DNA of 34,775 nucleotides, taken from contig NZ_JACJVN010000058.1 in the NCBI RefSeq assembly GCF_014212015.1, positions 1 through 34,775 of the forward strand. The letters are read 5' to 3'. Each line of letters opens with the position of its first letter. Position 1 is the first letter of the stretch. This document shows positions 7,342 to 15,348 of this stretch, piece after piece. Under the pieces are notes generated by a model. It was given only the letters and a program-made list of their open reading frames with translations. It was not told the DNA's origin and did not search any database. Source of the stretch: Cohnella lubricantis (GTDB lineage Bacteria > Bacillota > Bacilli > Paenibacillales > Paenibacillaceae). The position numbers and the translations under genes are program-made.

Positions 7342-7620
7342 ATGCGTCTGACCATGGATGAGATCGTGAACGCCGTCTGCCTTCATCTGGCCGAGCGGCA
7401 CGAGGTTCCGGTGAAGGAGATCGAAGTCGAACTTCTCTGGGACGAGGAGCAAGGCTTCAGCGCCGAAGTCTGGGTGCAGGGGCGCAGCCGCTTCCTCGTA
7501 GAAGCGAATTTGAAGGAAGCGATCATGCGTTATGTGCACAACGAATATCAGGAGCGCGTCTATCCTTCCCAGATTAAGCTGGAAGTGGACGACGAGATCT
7601 GGGCGGACATCTCCGCCTGA
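7342..7620 (+). CDS. YxcD family protein (DUF2653)
   Basis: This is a small acidic cytoplasmic protein of 92 residues. MDEIVNAVCLHLAERHEVPVKEIEVELLWDEEQGFSAEVWVQGR and the ending IKLEVDDEIWADISA match the YxcD/DUF2653 pattern. Its function is unknown. It sits six bases after the membrane protein stop codon with an AGGTGG ribosome site. A second in-frame ATG four codons in is also possible. A strong terminator follows, so it closes this two-gene unit. Confidence 0.8.
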   Translation: MRLTMDEIVNAVCLHLAERHEVPVKEIEVELLWDEEQGFSAEVWVQGRSRFLVEANLKEAIMRYVHNEYQERVYPSQIKLEVDDEIWADISA

Positions 7621-7644
7621 CGCACCGCTTCCTAATTATCATAG

Positions 7645-7678
7645 AAATGACCAGCCAAACGAATTGGCTGGTCATTTT
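7645..7678 (+). terminator. Intrinsic terminator after the YxcD gene
   Basis: A perfect 14-bp stem, AAATGACCAGCCAA (7645-7658) and its complement (7664-7677), encloses the five-base loop ACGAA and ends in TTTTG. It could also serve the minus-strand GNAT remnant. Confidence 0.9.
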
Positions 7679-7687
7679 GTATTGCGC

Positions 7688-7999
7688 TCAGCAGCGGCCC
7701 ATCACGACTGTGTTGTAATATCGCCCGTCGGAGAGGCGTTTATCCTTCCTCAATACGCCTTCCATCTCGAAGCCGAATTGCTCGTACAGCTGAATGGCCT
7801 TGGTATTGGTCTCCAGCACGTTCAAGGTGATCCTGGCGATCCCATTCGCGTCGGCCCACCTAACGGAAGCTTGCAGAAGATGCCTCCCGATCGCGCAGCC
7901 CCAGTACGCTTGCAGCACGCACACGCCGAATTCGACTTTGTGGGAGATCCGCCTGAGGGCATTCCCCTCGCATCGCGCAATATTCTTCGCTGCGAACGA
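7688..7999 (-). pseudogene. 5'-truncated GNAT acetyltransferase gene
   Basis: The frame encodes FAAKNIARCEGNALRRISHKVEFGVCVLQ, the acetyl-CoA loop AYWGCAIGRHLLQASVRWA and the C-terminal half NVLETNTKAIQLYEQFGFEMEGVLRKDKRLSDGRYYNTVVMGRC. This is the second half of a GNAT enzyme. Two consecutive stop codons close the frame upstream near 8000, and no ATG precedes the conserved region. About 70 N-terminal residues expected for the family are missing. A GTG at 7924 could start a 78-residue fragment, but it lies inside the fold. The break lies 20 bp from the aldo/keto reductase stop, which suggests a deletion that joined the two. Confidence 0.75.
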
Positions 8000-8019
8000 T
8001 CATCATTTAACCCCGTTAA

Positions 8020-9000
8020 TTACCAAGCGTAAGCTCTCGGTGCGGCCCCGCCGGGTCCTGGGAAGATCTCGTCCAGACGCTGCAGCGCTTCTTCGCTCAG
8101 CTGGATATCGACGACGCGAAGCGCGCCTTCGAGCTGCTCCAGCGTGCGCGGCCCGATGATCGGCGCCGTCATCGCCGGGCGCGTCAGCGTCCACGCCAGC
8201 GCGACGTTCGCTTCGCTCTCGCCCAGCTCGCGGCACAACTTCTCGAACGCTTCCAACTGCGCTCGATGCTTCTCCACTCGCTCCGGATTGTTCGCGCGCT
8301 TCGAGCCGGCGACCGGCTTCAGCGCGTGGCCGCTCAGCAAGCCGCCGTCCAACGGGCTCCAGGCGATAACGCCGATGCCGTGTTCTTCGGCAGCAGGCAG
8401 CACTTCCAGCTCCGGCAGGCGGCAGAGCAGGCTCAGCTTATGCTGCTCCGAGACGAGCCCGAGCAGGCCGCGGCTCTTCGCTTCGTACTGCGCCTTGACC
8501 AGATCGCGGCCGGCGAAGTTGCTCGACCCGACATAGCCGATCTTGCCTTGATATTGCGCGATGCGGAACGCGTCCCACAGTTCGTCCCAGGAGACGCTGC
8601 GGTCGACATGGTGCATCTGATACAGCTCGATATGGTCCGTCTGCAGACGGCGCAAGGAGCCCTCGAGATGACGGCGCAGCTTGTAGGCCGACAGGCCGGC
8701 GGCATTGTTCGGGCCGTCGTTGTCATCGCTCATCTCGCCGTAGAACTTGGTCGCGATGACGACCTTCTCGCGCCGGCCGCCGCCTTGGGCAAACCAACGG
8801 CCGACAATCTCTTCCGTAAGACCGCGATTCTCCTTGCCGCCGTACACGTTGGCCGTATCGAAGAAGTTAATGCCCGCATCCAGCGCTGCGTCCATAATTC
8901 GGAACGCATCCTTCTCCTCCGTATCGACGCCGAAATTCATCGTGCCAAGACACAGCTTGCTGACTTTGAGGCCAGTTCGGCCCAGAGTCGTATACTCCAT
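8020..9000 (-). CDS. Aldo/keto reductase
   Basis: An NADPH-dependent oxidoreductase of the (beta/alpha)8 aldo/keto reductase superfamily, 326 residues. The catalytic tetrad is visible: D48 and Y53 in FFDTANVYGG, K85 in VIATKFYG and H130 in LYQMHHVD. GSSNFAG and IAWSPLDGGLLSG are typical of the bacterial KCNAB/YghZ-like branch. The substrate is unknown, and sugar aldehydes or reactive carbonyls are usual for the group. It starts at an ATG preceded by GGAGAGGAG. It stands alone, convergent to the YxcD unit and downstream of the SgrR-like gene by about 100 bp. Confidence 0.9.
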   Translation of the reverse strand: MEYTTLGRTGLKVSKLCLGTMNFGVDTEEKDAFRIMDAALDAGINFFDTANVYGGKENRGLTEEIVGRWFAQGGGRREKVVIATKFYGEMSDDNDGPNNAAGLSAYKLRRHLEGSLRRLQTDHIELYQMHHVDRSVSWDELWDAFRIAQYQGKIGYVGSSNFAGRDLVKAQYEAKSRGLLGLVSEQHKLSLLCRLPELEVLPAAEEHGIGVIAWSPLDGGLLSGHALKPVAGSKRANNPERVEKHRAQLEAFEKLCRELGESEANVALAWTLTRPAMTAPIIGPRTLEQLEGALRVVDIQLSEEALQRLDEIFPGPGGAAPRAYAW

Positions 9001-9102
9001 CCCATCTCGCTCCTCTCCATATGTACGTACCTCTCTATTCTAACGTATCGAAGGAGGCTTTGTAAAAGCGCGTTCACGCTAGTGTTAATTGATAGATCTT
9101 CG

Positions 9103-10989
9103 TTATTCTTCCGGAGAAACCTCATCAGGCGCTCGAAGCCAAACGTTCTCGAAGTTGACCCACCCGAGCCTGTTGAGCGATACGCTTCGGACTTCCGGCG
9201 GATAAGCTGCCGTCTGCTCCCACCGATAGAGCGTTAGATAGCGGAAGGCTTCCCGCTGAATGCTCTCGTATTGTCTCCAGAGCAGGAGACGCCTGCGAGC
9301 ATCCGATTCGTCAGACAAGGCTTCCGTTAGGCGTTCCTCCATCGCAGTCGGCCTGGCGCGATGCAGCCATCCGTTCTCGCTTAGGAACAGATGCCTATAC
9401 ACGAATTCCGGATCGCCGGGAATGGGCTGGTCCCACAGCCATAGATCCGCCTCCTCCGCCGATTCAATCAAGCTGTCTCCAGTCTCGATCAGGCGAATCT
9501 CGATCTCGAAGCCCAGTCTCGCCGCCGCGGATGCAATCCACTCTGCGTCCCATTCGTTGCCTGCGCCTCTATAAGCGCAAAGTGTCAATCGTTCGTCCCG
9601 ACTCTTCTCGGATTCATCGACGATACCATCCGCCAGCCGTCCCCGCATGGATCGCATGGATATGGCCTGGTCCTCATCAGCATCGCCGCCGGGCCGAAGC
9701 TCTTCTATCTCCTTGGCTATATAGTCAGCCTTCACCGACCGATTGCCTCCCAACTCCCGAATCATGGCATCGCGGTCGATACCTCCCAGCAGCTTGGCGC
9801 GGACCTCTTCCTGCTGGAGCAAGCCATGCTTGCCGGCATTGACGATCAGCAGCTTGCAGCCGCCGTCCATCTGGCTGACGGATTGCCAACACCTCCCCTG
9901 CGCTGCGGGATAAGGGTATCCGCGCAGTTGAAAAGAGGATAATGGCTGCTCCGGCGGCTCTTCCGCCCCCGAATGGGATTCATAGAGCTGCGGAATGAAC
10001 CAGAACTCGATCCGGTCCAGCAGAGGACGTCTGCGGAAGGAATGATCGAACGCCTCCAGCACGAGCCGATCCGCCTGATTGACCGCTACGCGAAACGGGC
10101 CTGTCCCCTTCGGAGACGCCGCGAACTTCTCGGGGCTCTCGCTGCATAGATCGCGTGGAACAATAGACGCCGCCGGAGACGCGAGGAGCGGCAAGAAGGC
10201 GGGATCCCATTCGCGCAGCTCGACTTCCAGTTCATAATCTCCTTTGACCGCGACTCGCCTTATATTCCCGAACGCGCCCCAGTAGGAGGAGGCAGACGGT
10301 TCGGCCAGCCGCTCCAGCGTAAACCGGACATCCTCGGCCGTCAGCTTCCGGCCATGATGGAATAACACGCCTTTGTTTAAATAGAAGCGCCATATCCGCT
10401 CCTTATCCACGCGCTCCCAGTGGTGGGCCAAATGCGGCACATATCGGTTCGAACGCTCATCCAGACGGACGAGCGGATCGAATAGGCACATCGCCAGGTG
10501 CAGCTCCGTGCGCCGCATCAAGCGGGCCGGATCCAGATTCGGCAGCGGCCGATAGGTCGGCAAGCGAATCGTATCGATGGGTGAAGAGCCTCCTGACACC
10601 GAGGATGAACGGAAGAAGCCGGCGATCGCTTCGAGCAGCTCGTCCTTATGCCCCCCGCTCAGCATCGCAGAGCCTAACAGCCCGACCGCCGGCCGAGGAT
10701 CGCCTTGAAGCACCGAATCCACGGCCCGGTCTAATTGGATGCGGATCGGAGCTTTAAGCAAGGACAGCTTGGATCGATTGCCTCTTCCTCTGCCCGCCTG
10801 CCACCTAACCCAGCCTGCGCTCTCCCATCTCCGCAGGATGAGCTTCGCGTTGCGCTCCGTACAGTTCAAGATGCCGGCCAATCGTTCGATCGGCAGCTCT
10901 AAAGCTTGGCCAAGCTGCGTTCCGCTCCTCTCGGAGCCATGAGCCAACAGCTTCTCGTACAACCGCTCATAATGTTCCGCCAGCTCCAT
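9103..10989 (-). CDS. SgrR-like transcriptional regulator with family 5 solute-binding domain
   Basis: The 628-residue protein has an N-terminal winged helix-turn-helix (about 5-80, with LAGILNCTERNAKLILRRWESAGWVRWQAGRGRGNRSKL) as in the SgrR N-terminal domain. A periplasmic-binding-protein type 5 domain follows (about 145-600, with LPTYRPLPNLDPARLMRRTELHLAMCLFDPLVRLD and YLNKGVLFHHGRKLTAEDVRFTLERL). There is no signal peptide, so the binding domain probably senses a cytoplasmic ligand. In E. coli SgrR responds to sugar-phosphate stress and activates the MFS sugar exporter gene setA. Here the gene is divergent from an MFS transporter, which supports the same regulatory logic. Confidence 0.85.
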   Translation of the reverse strand: MELAEHYERLYEKLLAHGSERSGTQLGQALELPIERLAGILNCTERNAKLILRRWESAGWVRWQAGRGRGNRSKLSLLKAPIRIQLDRAVDSVLQGDPRPAVGLLGSAMLSGGHKDELLEAIAGFFRSSSVSGGSSPIDTIRLPTYRPLPNLDPARLMRRTELHLAMCLFDPLVRLDERSNRYVPHLAHHWERVDKERIWRFYLNKGVLFHHGRKLTAEDVRFTLERLAEPSASSYWGAFGNIRRVAVKGDYELEVELREWDPAFLPLLASPAASIVPRDLCSESPEKFAASPKGTGPFRVAVNQADRLVLEAFDHSFRRRPLLDRIEFWFIPQLYESHSGAEEPPEQPLSSFQLRGYPYPAAQGRCWQSVSQMDGGCKLLIVNAGKHGLLQQEEVRAKLLGGIDRDAMIRELGGNRSVKADYIAKEIEELRPGGDADEDQAISMRSMRGRLADGIVDESEKSRDERLTLCAYRGAGNEWDAEWIASAAARLGFEIEIRLIETGDSLIESAEEADLWLWDQPIPGDPEFVYRHLFLSENGWLHRARPTAMEERLTEALSDESDARRRLLLWRQYESIQREAFRYLTLYRWEQTAAYPPEVRSVSLNRLGWVNFENVWLRAPDEVSPEE

Positions 10990-11033
10990 ATCGCCGCATC
11001 ATCTTCCCATCCGAAAAAAGGTGAAATGCTTAC

Positions 11034-11077
11034 TGCACTATTCTTGCACTTTTACTTCCTCTTTTCAAACCTATAAT
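11034..11077. promoter_or_regulatory. Divergent promoter region with TGCACT direct repeats
   Basis: TATAAT at 11072-11077 is the likely -10 for the MFS gene. Its -35 is poor, so activation is plausible. On the minus strand TTGAAA (complement of 11063-11068) and AAGAAT (complement of 11040-11045), 17 bp apart, could serve the SgrR-like gene. Two TGCACT copies at 11034-11039 and 11045-11050 are spaced 11 bp, one helical turn, and cover that promoter: a candidate operator. Confidence 0.5.
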
Positions 11078-11097
11078 GGGGGCATGGAGGTCGTCAT

Positions 11098-12333
11098 ATG
11101 ATCCGTACCCAATCGATTTACTTAATCGCGTTAATTACCGCCGTCTGCGTCATGAGCGATTCGATGCTGTATATTGTGCTGCCCGTATACTGGCCTTCCT
11201 TCGGCTTGACGAACCTGTGGCAGGTCGGCGTGCTGCTGTCGATCAATCGATTCGTTCGGCTGCCCCTCAATCCGTTAGCCGGCTGGTTACACGCGAAGTT
11301 TGGACTGCGGCGATGCCTGCTGGCCGCTGTCTGCATCTCCGTGGCGACCACTCTCTCCTACGGTCTATTGCGCGGATTCTGGCTGCTGGCTGCCGCCCGC
11401 TGCCTATGGGGAATCGCCTGGGCCGTGCTGCGGCTGGGCGGTTATCTGGCTGTGCTGGAGGCGTCCGGGCCTGACAATCGCGGCCGGCTGATGGGCAGCT
11501 ACAACGGATTATGGGGGCTCGGCGGACTGGTCGGCATGCTGGCCGGCGGCATTGGAACCGATTATTGGGGCGTTCAGCCGGCGATGCTTGCCATTGGCGC
11601 TTTGACGCTTGTCGGACTTCTGATCGCCGCCCGTTATTTGCCGCAAGCCCAAGGAACAGGAACGGCGCAGTCCGACATGCCTCCGGCCCGTGAACGCAGG
11701 AGAGCAAGACCCCCTTGGCTTAACGCGCAAGCGGTACTTACTTTGCTATCCGGACTTGTCATCGCTTCTGTCTTCTTCGGGATATTGCCATCGACGCTAA
11801 CCGGAATCATCGAAGAACGGCCCTTCCAGTTATCCCTGTTCGGCGTTGCCTTAGGCGCGGCTTCGCTGTCCGGCATCTTACAGGGGCTGCGAGCGGGTTG
11901 GTCGCCCTTCCTCTCCCCTTGGTTCGGCAAGCTATCCGATCGTCCCACTGGCCGCAAGCCGTGGATCTGCGCGTCGCTAATAGCGTCGACGCTTCTATTC
12001 GTCCTACTCTCCATGCCGAGCGTCTCCGCATGGCTCTGGTTCGGCTGTCTGCTCGGCGCTCTGCTGCTCAATACGGCCGTCACAACTTGGTTGGATGCTT
12101 CGGCCGCCGATTGCGCTTCCGAAGCTCCTTCCGCCAGAGTGCCCATGATGACAAGCTACACGTTAGTCTTCGACTTAGGCTCTGCGCTTGGCCCGGCGAT
12201 CGGCTATATGGTGATCGATTCATTCGGCGTGTTCCGCCTATACCGAACGTCCGGCCTCCTTCTCTTCCTCTTAGCGATCGTATGGGCCGTCGCTTGGCGC
12301 GCTCAAACGGCAAAGAGACGGCTGTCGCCATAA
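11098..12333 (+). CDS. MFS transporter, probably regulated by the divergent SgrR-like protein
   Basis: A 411-residue membrane protein of the major facilitator superfamily with about twelve hydrophobic segments in two halves. The loop 2-3 region (FGLTNLWQVGVLLSINRFVRLPLNPLAGWLHAKFGLRRCLL) and the second-half equivalent (PWFGKLSDRPTGRKPWICASLI) are typical. The substrate cannot be read from sequence. Its divergence from an SgrR-like gene suggests export of a sugar or related metabolite. The start is supported by GGAGG eight bases upstream and a TATAAT about 20 bp before the start codon. The coding end carries an imperfect hairpin over the stop codon without a T-run. Confidence 0.88.
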   Translation: MIRTQSIYLIALITAVCVMSDSMLYIVLPVYWPSFGLTNLWQVGVLLSINRFVRLPLNPLAGWLHAKFGLRRCLLAAVCISVATTLSYGLLRGFWLLAAARCLWGIAWAVLRLGGYLAVLEASGPDNRGRLMGSYNGLWGLGGLVGMLAGGIGTDYWGVQPAMLAIGALTLVGLLIAARYLPQAQGTGTAQSDMPPARERRRARPPWLNAQAVLTLLSGLVIASVFFGILPSTLTGIIEERPFQLSLFGVALGAASLSGILQGLRAGWSPFLSPWFGKLSDRPTGRKPWICASLIASTLLFVLLSMPSVSAWLWFGCLLGALLLNTAVTTWLDASAADCASEAPSARVPMMTSYTLVFDLGSALGPAIGYMVIDSFGVFRLYRTSGLLLFLLAIVWAVAWRAQTAKRRLSP

Positions 12334-12426
12334 GCGGCAGCTGTCTCTTCGCCGCCGCCGCGCAGAGGGCAAATCACCATATCCCGGCCAAGCAAGATTG
12401 GTTGGGACGCAGAAAATACTACCCTG

Positions 12427-12435
12427 TGATATAAT
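12427..12435 (+). promoter_or_regulatory. Extended -10 promoter for the VOC gene
   Basis: TGATATAAT at 12427-12435 is an extended -10 (TG-N-TATAAT). No good -35 is seen. It lies about 63 bp before the preferred start. Confidence 0.5.
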
Positions 12436-12497
12436 CGAGGCCGTATTGTTAGATGAAGGTATTTACCCTATATTTTAGATGCGAGGTGCGCTCATCG

Positions 12498-12887
12498 ATG
12501 TGGCCAAGATCCAAGGTCGGTGTCATTACGCTGTTCGCCAGCGATTTGCAACGAACGAAGGCGTTCTATCAAGATGCGTTCGGCTTGCCGGTCATCTTCG
12601 AGGATCCGAATTCCGCGGTATTCCAGTTCGACAACCTGCTGATTAATCTGCTCGACGAATCCGAGGCGCCCGGGCTTATCGAGCCCGAGACGGTCGCCCG
12701 CCGGGAATCGGGAGCGCGGTTCCAGTTCACGATCGACGTGGAAAATGTAGATGCCGCGTGCGAAGAGCTCGCCAGTCGCGGCGTCAAGCTTCTGAACGGC
12801 CCGATGGATCGGCCTTGGGGCATCCGCACGGCGAGCTTCGCCGATCCCGCCGGCCACATCTGGGAGATCGCGCATAGCTTGAAGTAG
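12498..12887 (+). CDS. VOC family (glyoxalase/bleomycin resistance-type) protein
   Basis: A 129-residue single-domain vicinal oxygen chelate protein. VGVITLFASDLQRTKAFYQDAFGLPVIFEDPNSAVFQFDNLLINLL is the first beta-alpha-beta-beta-beta module, and FQFTIDVENVDAACEELASRGVKLLNGPMDRPWGIRTASFADPAGHIWEIAHSL is the second, ending in the usual DPxGHxWE metal site. The activity could be metal-dependent isomerase, dioxygenase or drug binding and is not predictable. The ATG at 12498 is chosen because GAGGTG lies nine bases upstream. An in-frame ATG at 12453 would add 15 atypical residues. It is convergent with the ABC exporter genes. Confidence 0.85.
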   Translation: MWPRSKVGVITLFASDLQRTKAFYQDAFGLPVIFEDPNSAVFQFDNLLINLLDESEAPGLIEPETVARRESGARFQFTIDVENVDAACEELASRGVKLLNGPMDRPWGIRTASFADPAGHIWEIAHSLK

Positions 12888-12895
12888 AATGAATC

Positions 12896-12929
12896 AAGGG
12901 GACGCTTCCTGTGACGGAAACGTCCCCTT
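12896..12929. terminator. Bidirectional terminator between VOC and ABC permease genes
   Basis: Arms AAGGGGACG and CGTCCCCTT, extended by CTTCC/GGAA pairing, surround the loop TGTGAC. The sequence after the plus-strand stem is T-rich (CTGTTGTGTT). It serves two convergent genes. Confidence 0.75.
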
Positions 12930-12962
12930 CTGTTGTGTTGCAGCGCGCTTATTCGCTCTTCC

Positions 12963-13760
12963 TTACGTGCGCCGCATGTAAGCCCGCACCGTGATCGGCG
13001 CGAAGATCGCCACGATAACGGCTGCCCCAATGAGGGAGATCACCATATCCCAGCCGGCCGTTCCAGAGTTCGTCAGCTCGCGAACCGCCGAGATCAGGTG
13101 CGAGATCGGGTTGACGTCCGCGAACCATTGCAGCCATCTCGGCATCGTAGCCGTCGGCACGAACGCATTGGACAGGAAGGTAAGCGGGAACAGCACCATC
13201 ATCGAGATGCCCTGAACGCTGGATGCCGTCCGGGCGATGACGCCGAAGAACGCGAAGATCCAGCTGATCGCCCATGCGCATACGATGACCATCAAGGCGG
13301 CAAGCACCACGAAGCCTAGGCCGCCTTCCGGACGGTAGCCCATCACATAGCCCATGGCGAAGGTGAGCGTGGTCGCGATCGTATAGCGGATCGTGTCCGC
13401 CAGCAGCGCTCCCGCGAGCGGCGCGATGCGCGCGATCGGCAGCGACTTGAAGCGGTCGAAGACGCCTTTGTCCATATCCTCGCGCAGCTGAACGCCGGTG
13501 ACGACGGATGTCGTAATGACTGTCTGAACGAGAATGCCTGGGATAATGACGGGCAGATAGCTCGCCACATCGCCCGAGATCGCGCCGCCGAAGATATACG
13601 TGAACATCAAGGTGAACAGAATCGGCTGCAGCGTCACGTCGAACAGCTGCTCCGGCGTTCGGCGAATCTTCAGCAGTCCCCGATAAGCCATTGTGAGCGA
13701 GTTGCGGATCGATTGGCCGAAGCTCGAACGATTGCTCAATTGAACGGTATTGCTTCTCAT
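12963..13760 (-). CDS. ABC-2 type exporter permease (DrrB-like)
   Basis: A 265-residue inner-membrane protein with about six hydrophobic segments. The ABC-2 pattern PEQLFDVTLQPILFTLMFTYIFGGAI is near the N-terminus, and SMMVLFPLTFLSNAFVPTATMPRWLQWFADVNPISHLISAVREL is near the C-terminus. This matches the daunorubicin resistance permease DrrB group, which exports hydrophobic drugs or lipids. Its start codon overlaps the stop of the ATPase gene by four bases (ATGA), so the two are translationally coupled and form one exporter. The substrate is unknown. Confidence 0.9.
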   Translation of the reverse strand: MRSNTVQLSNRSSFGQSIRNSLTMAYRGLLKIRRTPEQLFDVTLQPILFTLMFTYIFGGAISGDVASYLPVIIPGILVQTVITTSVVTGVQLREDMDKGVFDRFKSLPIARIAPLAGALLADTIRYTIATTLTFAMGYVMGYRPEGGLGFVVLAALMVIVCAWAISWIFAFFGVIARTASSVQGISMMVLFPLTFLSNAFVPTATMPRWLQWFADVNPISHLISAVRELTNSGTAGWDMVISLIGAAVIVAIFAPITVRAYMRRT

Positions 13761-14758
13761 ACGCCGGCCGCCTCCAATTCCTTGGACTCGGCGGAATCCG
13801 CCGTCTCATCCTTCACGCCGTGGCCCGTGATCGTCAAGAACACCTCGTCGAGCGTCGGCTTCTGCACGCTGACCTCAGCGAGGCGAATGCCTTCTTCGCG
13901 AAGCGCGATCAGCAGATCGGCGGTTAAGTCGGCGTCCGCGAGCGGCGCCGTCATCTTGGCCGCTTCCGACGATACGCTCGTCTGTACGCGCAGCACCCGT
14001 TCCGCGATGCGGCGCGCCGCCTCCAGGTCCTGCGTCTGCTGCACGCGCAAATGCAAGGAAGAAGTGCCGACGGACGCCTTCAGCTCGTCGACGGTGCCCT
14101 CCGCGACCACATGGCCGCGGTCGATGACCGCGATCCGGTCCGCCAGTTGGTCCGCTTCATCCAAATATTGCGTCGTCAGCAGCACGGTCGAGCCGGTCTT
14201 CACCAGACGACGGATCGTCTCCCACATCTGCGCGCGCGTGCGCGGGTCGAGACCCGTGGTCGGTTCATCCAAGAAGATGAGCGGCGGCTGCGCGATAAGG
14301 CTCGCAGCCAGATCCAGCCGGCGCCGCATGCCGCCGGAGAAGTTCTTGAGCGGGCGCTTCGCCGCCTCCATAAGCCCGAATTCCTCGAGCAGCTCCACAG
14401 CCTTGCGCTTCGCCTCCGCGCGTCCCAAGCCGAGCAGCCGGGAGAAGATAATCAAGTTCTCGGTCGCGCTAAGCGACTCGTCAACCGAGGCGTACTGGCC
14501 GGTCACGCCGATCAACTGGCGGACGACCTGCGACTCCTTCGTCACGTCATGCCCGAAGATGCGCGCCGACCCCGCGTCCGGCCGCAGCAGCGTCGCGAGC
14601 ATGCGGATCGTCGTCGTCTTCCCCGCTCCGTTCGGCCCCAGCACGCCGTAGATCGAACCGGCACGGACGTTCAGGTCAACGCCGTCCACGGCGCGGTTGT
14701 CGCCGAACACTTTGACAAGACCGCGCGCTTCGACGGCCCATTCATTGTCTACTATCAT
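13757..14758 (-). CDS. ABC exporter ATP-binding protein (DrrA-like)
   Basis: A 333-residue ATPase with Walker A GPNGAGKTT at 41-49, signature FSGGMRRRLDLAASL near 140, Walker B LIFLDEPTTGLDPRTRAQMW near 160, and an H-loop in LLTTQYLDEADQLADRIAVID. The extra C-terminal domain and the TTQYLDEAD motif place it in the DrrA/daunorubicin resistance group. It works with the overlapping DrrB-like permease. The start ATG has AGGAGGAG seven bases upstream. The HxlR gene upstream reads the same way, 95 bp away, and might affect expression, though no shared promoter can be shown. Confidence 0.93.
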   Translation of the reverse strand: MIVDNEWAVEARGLVKVFGDNRAVDGVDLNVRAGSIYGVLGPNGAGKTTTIRMLATLLRPDAGSARIFGHDVTKESQVVRQLIGVTGQYASVDESLSATENLIIFSRLLGLGRAEAKRKAVELLEEFGLMEAAKRPLKNFSGGMRRRLDLAASLIAQPPLIFLDEPTTGLDPRTRAQMWETIRRLVKTGSTVLLTTQYLDEADQLADRIAVIDRGHVVAEGTVDELKASVGTSSLHLRVQQTQDLEAARRIAERVLRVQTSVSSEAAKMTAPLADADLTADLLIALREEGIRLAEVSVQKPTLDEVFLTITGHGVKDETADSAESKELEAAGV

Positions 14759-14853
14759 GGTCTCTCTCCTCCTGTGTGCTAATACAAGAGGATCTTATCG
14801 CTCCAATGTGAACTGAATATGAACTTTCATTTCATTTATCTACTTCCTGAGCC

Positions 14854-15198
14854 CTAAGTCCAGCGCGCCGCCCACAGCTTCATCTCGTGGCAGATCTTGT
14901 GCAGATCCTGCCCCTTCGGGGTTAAGGCATATTCAACCGTCACCGGCACCGTCGGGAAAACCGAGCGTTCCAGCACGCCCTTCTCCTCCAGATGCCGAAG
15001 CGTACTGGTCAGGGCTCGCGGGCTGACGTTCGGAATCTTGCGTTGAAGCTCGCCGAAACGCATCGTGCCGTCAAAGAGCTCGCGGATGACGAGGAACGCC
15101 CATTTGCCCCCGAGTACGTCTAACGTTTTCTCAATATTGCATTCGATATGTATCGGCGTCTTCGGAATGTAGCTGCTCGCTTTCTTAACCGTTGTCAT
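14854..15198 (-). CDS. HxlR family transcriptional regulator
   Basis: A 114-residue winged helix regulator of the HxlR/DUF24 group. HIECNIEKTLDVLGGKWAFLVIRELFDGTMRFGELQRKIPNVSPRALTSTLRHLEEKGVLERSVFPTVPVTVEYALTPKGQDL covers the whole domain. A cysteine near the N-terminus (IECNIE) matches the redox-sensing position of YodB/HypR-type members, so it may respond to quinones, aldehydes or disulfide stress. The start at 15198 has GAGGAGG ten bases upstream. The ATG at 15219 is inside that site's leader. It is divergent from an aldo/keto reductase, with clear palindromes between them. Confidence 0.9.
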   Translation of the reverse strand: MTTVKKASSYIPKTPIHIECNIEKTLDVLGGKWAFLVIRELFDGTMRFGELQRKIPNVSPRALTSTLRHLEEKGVLERSVFPTVPVTVEYALTPKGQDLHKICHEMKLWAARWT

Positions 15199-15223
15199 CG
15201 AATCGATGCCTCCTCGCATATTA

Positions 15224-15239
15224 CTATACTTAAGTATAG
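15224..15239. promoter_or_regulatory. Perfect 16-bp palindrome, candidate HxlR operator
   Basis: CTATACTTAAGTATAG is a perfect palindrome 26 bp upstream of the HxlR start. It contains TATACT/TATAGT -10-like hexamers on the minus strand. This position fits autoregulation and control of the divergent reductase. Confidence 0.6.
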
Positions 15240-15259
15240 CTTCTATAACAGGTATAATT

Positions 15260-15279
15260 AAGTGAAAGACATTTCACTT
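15260..15279. promoter_or_regulatory. Second inverted repeat in the HxlR/reductase intergenic region
   Basis: AAGTGAAA and TTTCACTT arms of 8 bp are separated by GACA. The repeat lies just downstream of TATAAT at 15252-15257, a possible -10 for the reductase, so a bound protein would block transcription. Confidence 0.45.
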
Positions 15280-15348
15280 CTTCCATCAGTATACCAATTT
15301 CTATAGAATGAGAAAGGTAGTCTATATCCTGTCGAGGAGGTCTTTGCA

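Noticed and set aside
8266..9237. A 323-codon plus-strand frame opposite the aldo/keto reductase
   Set aside because: It is a GC-driven shadow. The minus strand has the full catalytic tetrad. The minus-strand frame at 15364-16284 is rejected for the same reason.
12311..12345. Hairpin over the MFS stop codon as a terminator
   Set aside because: Arms are imperfect, the stop codon lies in the loop and no T-run follows.
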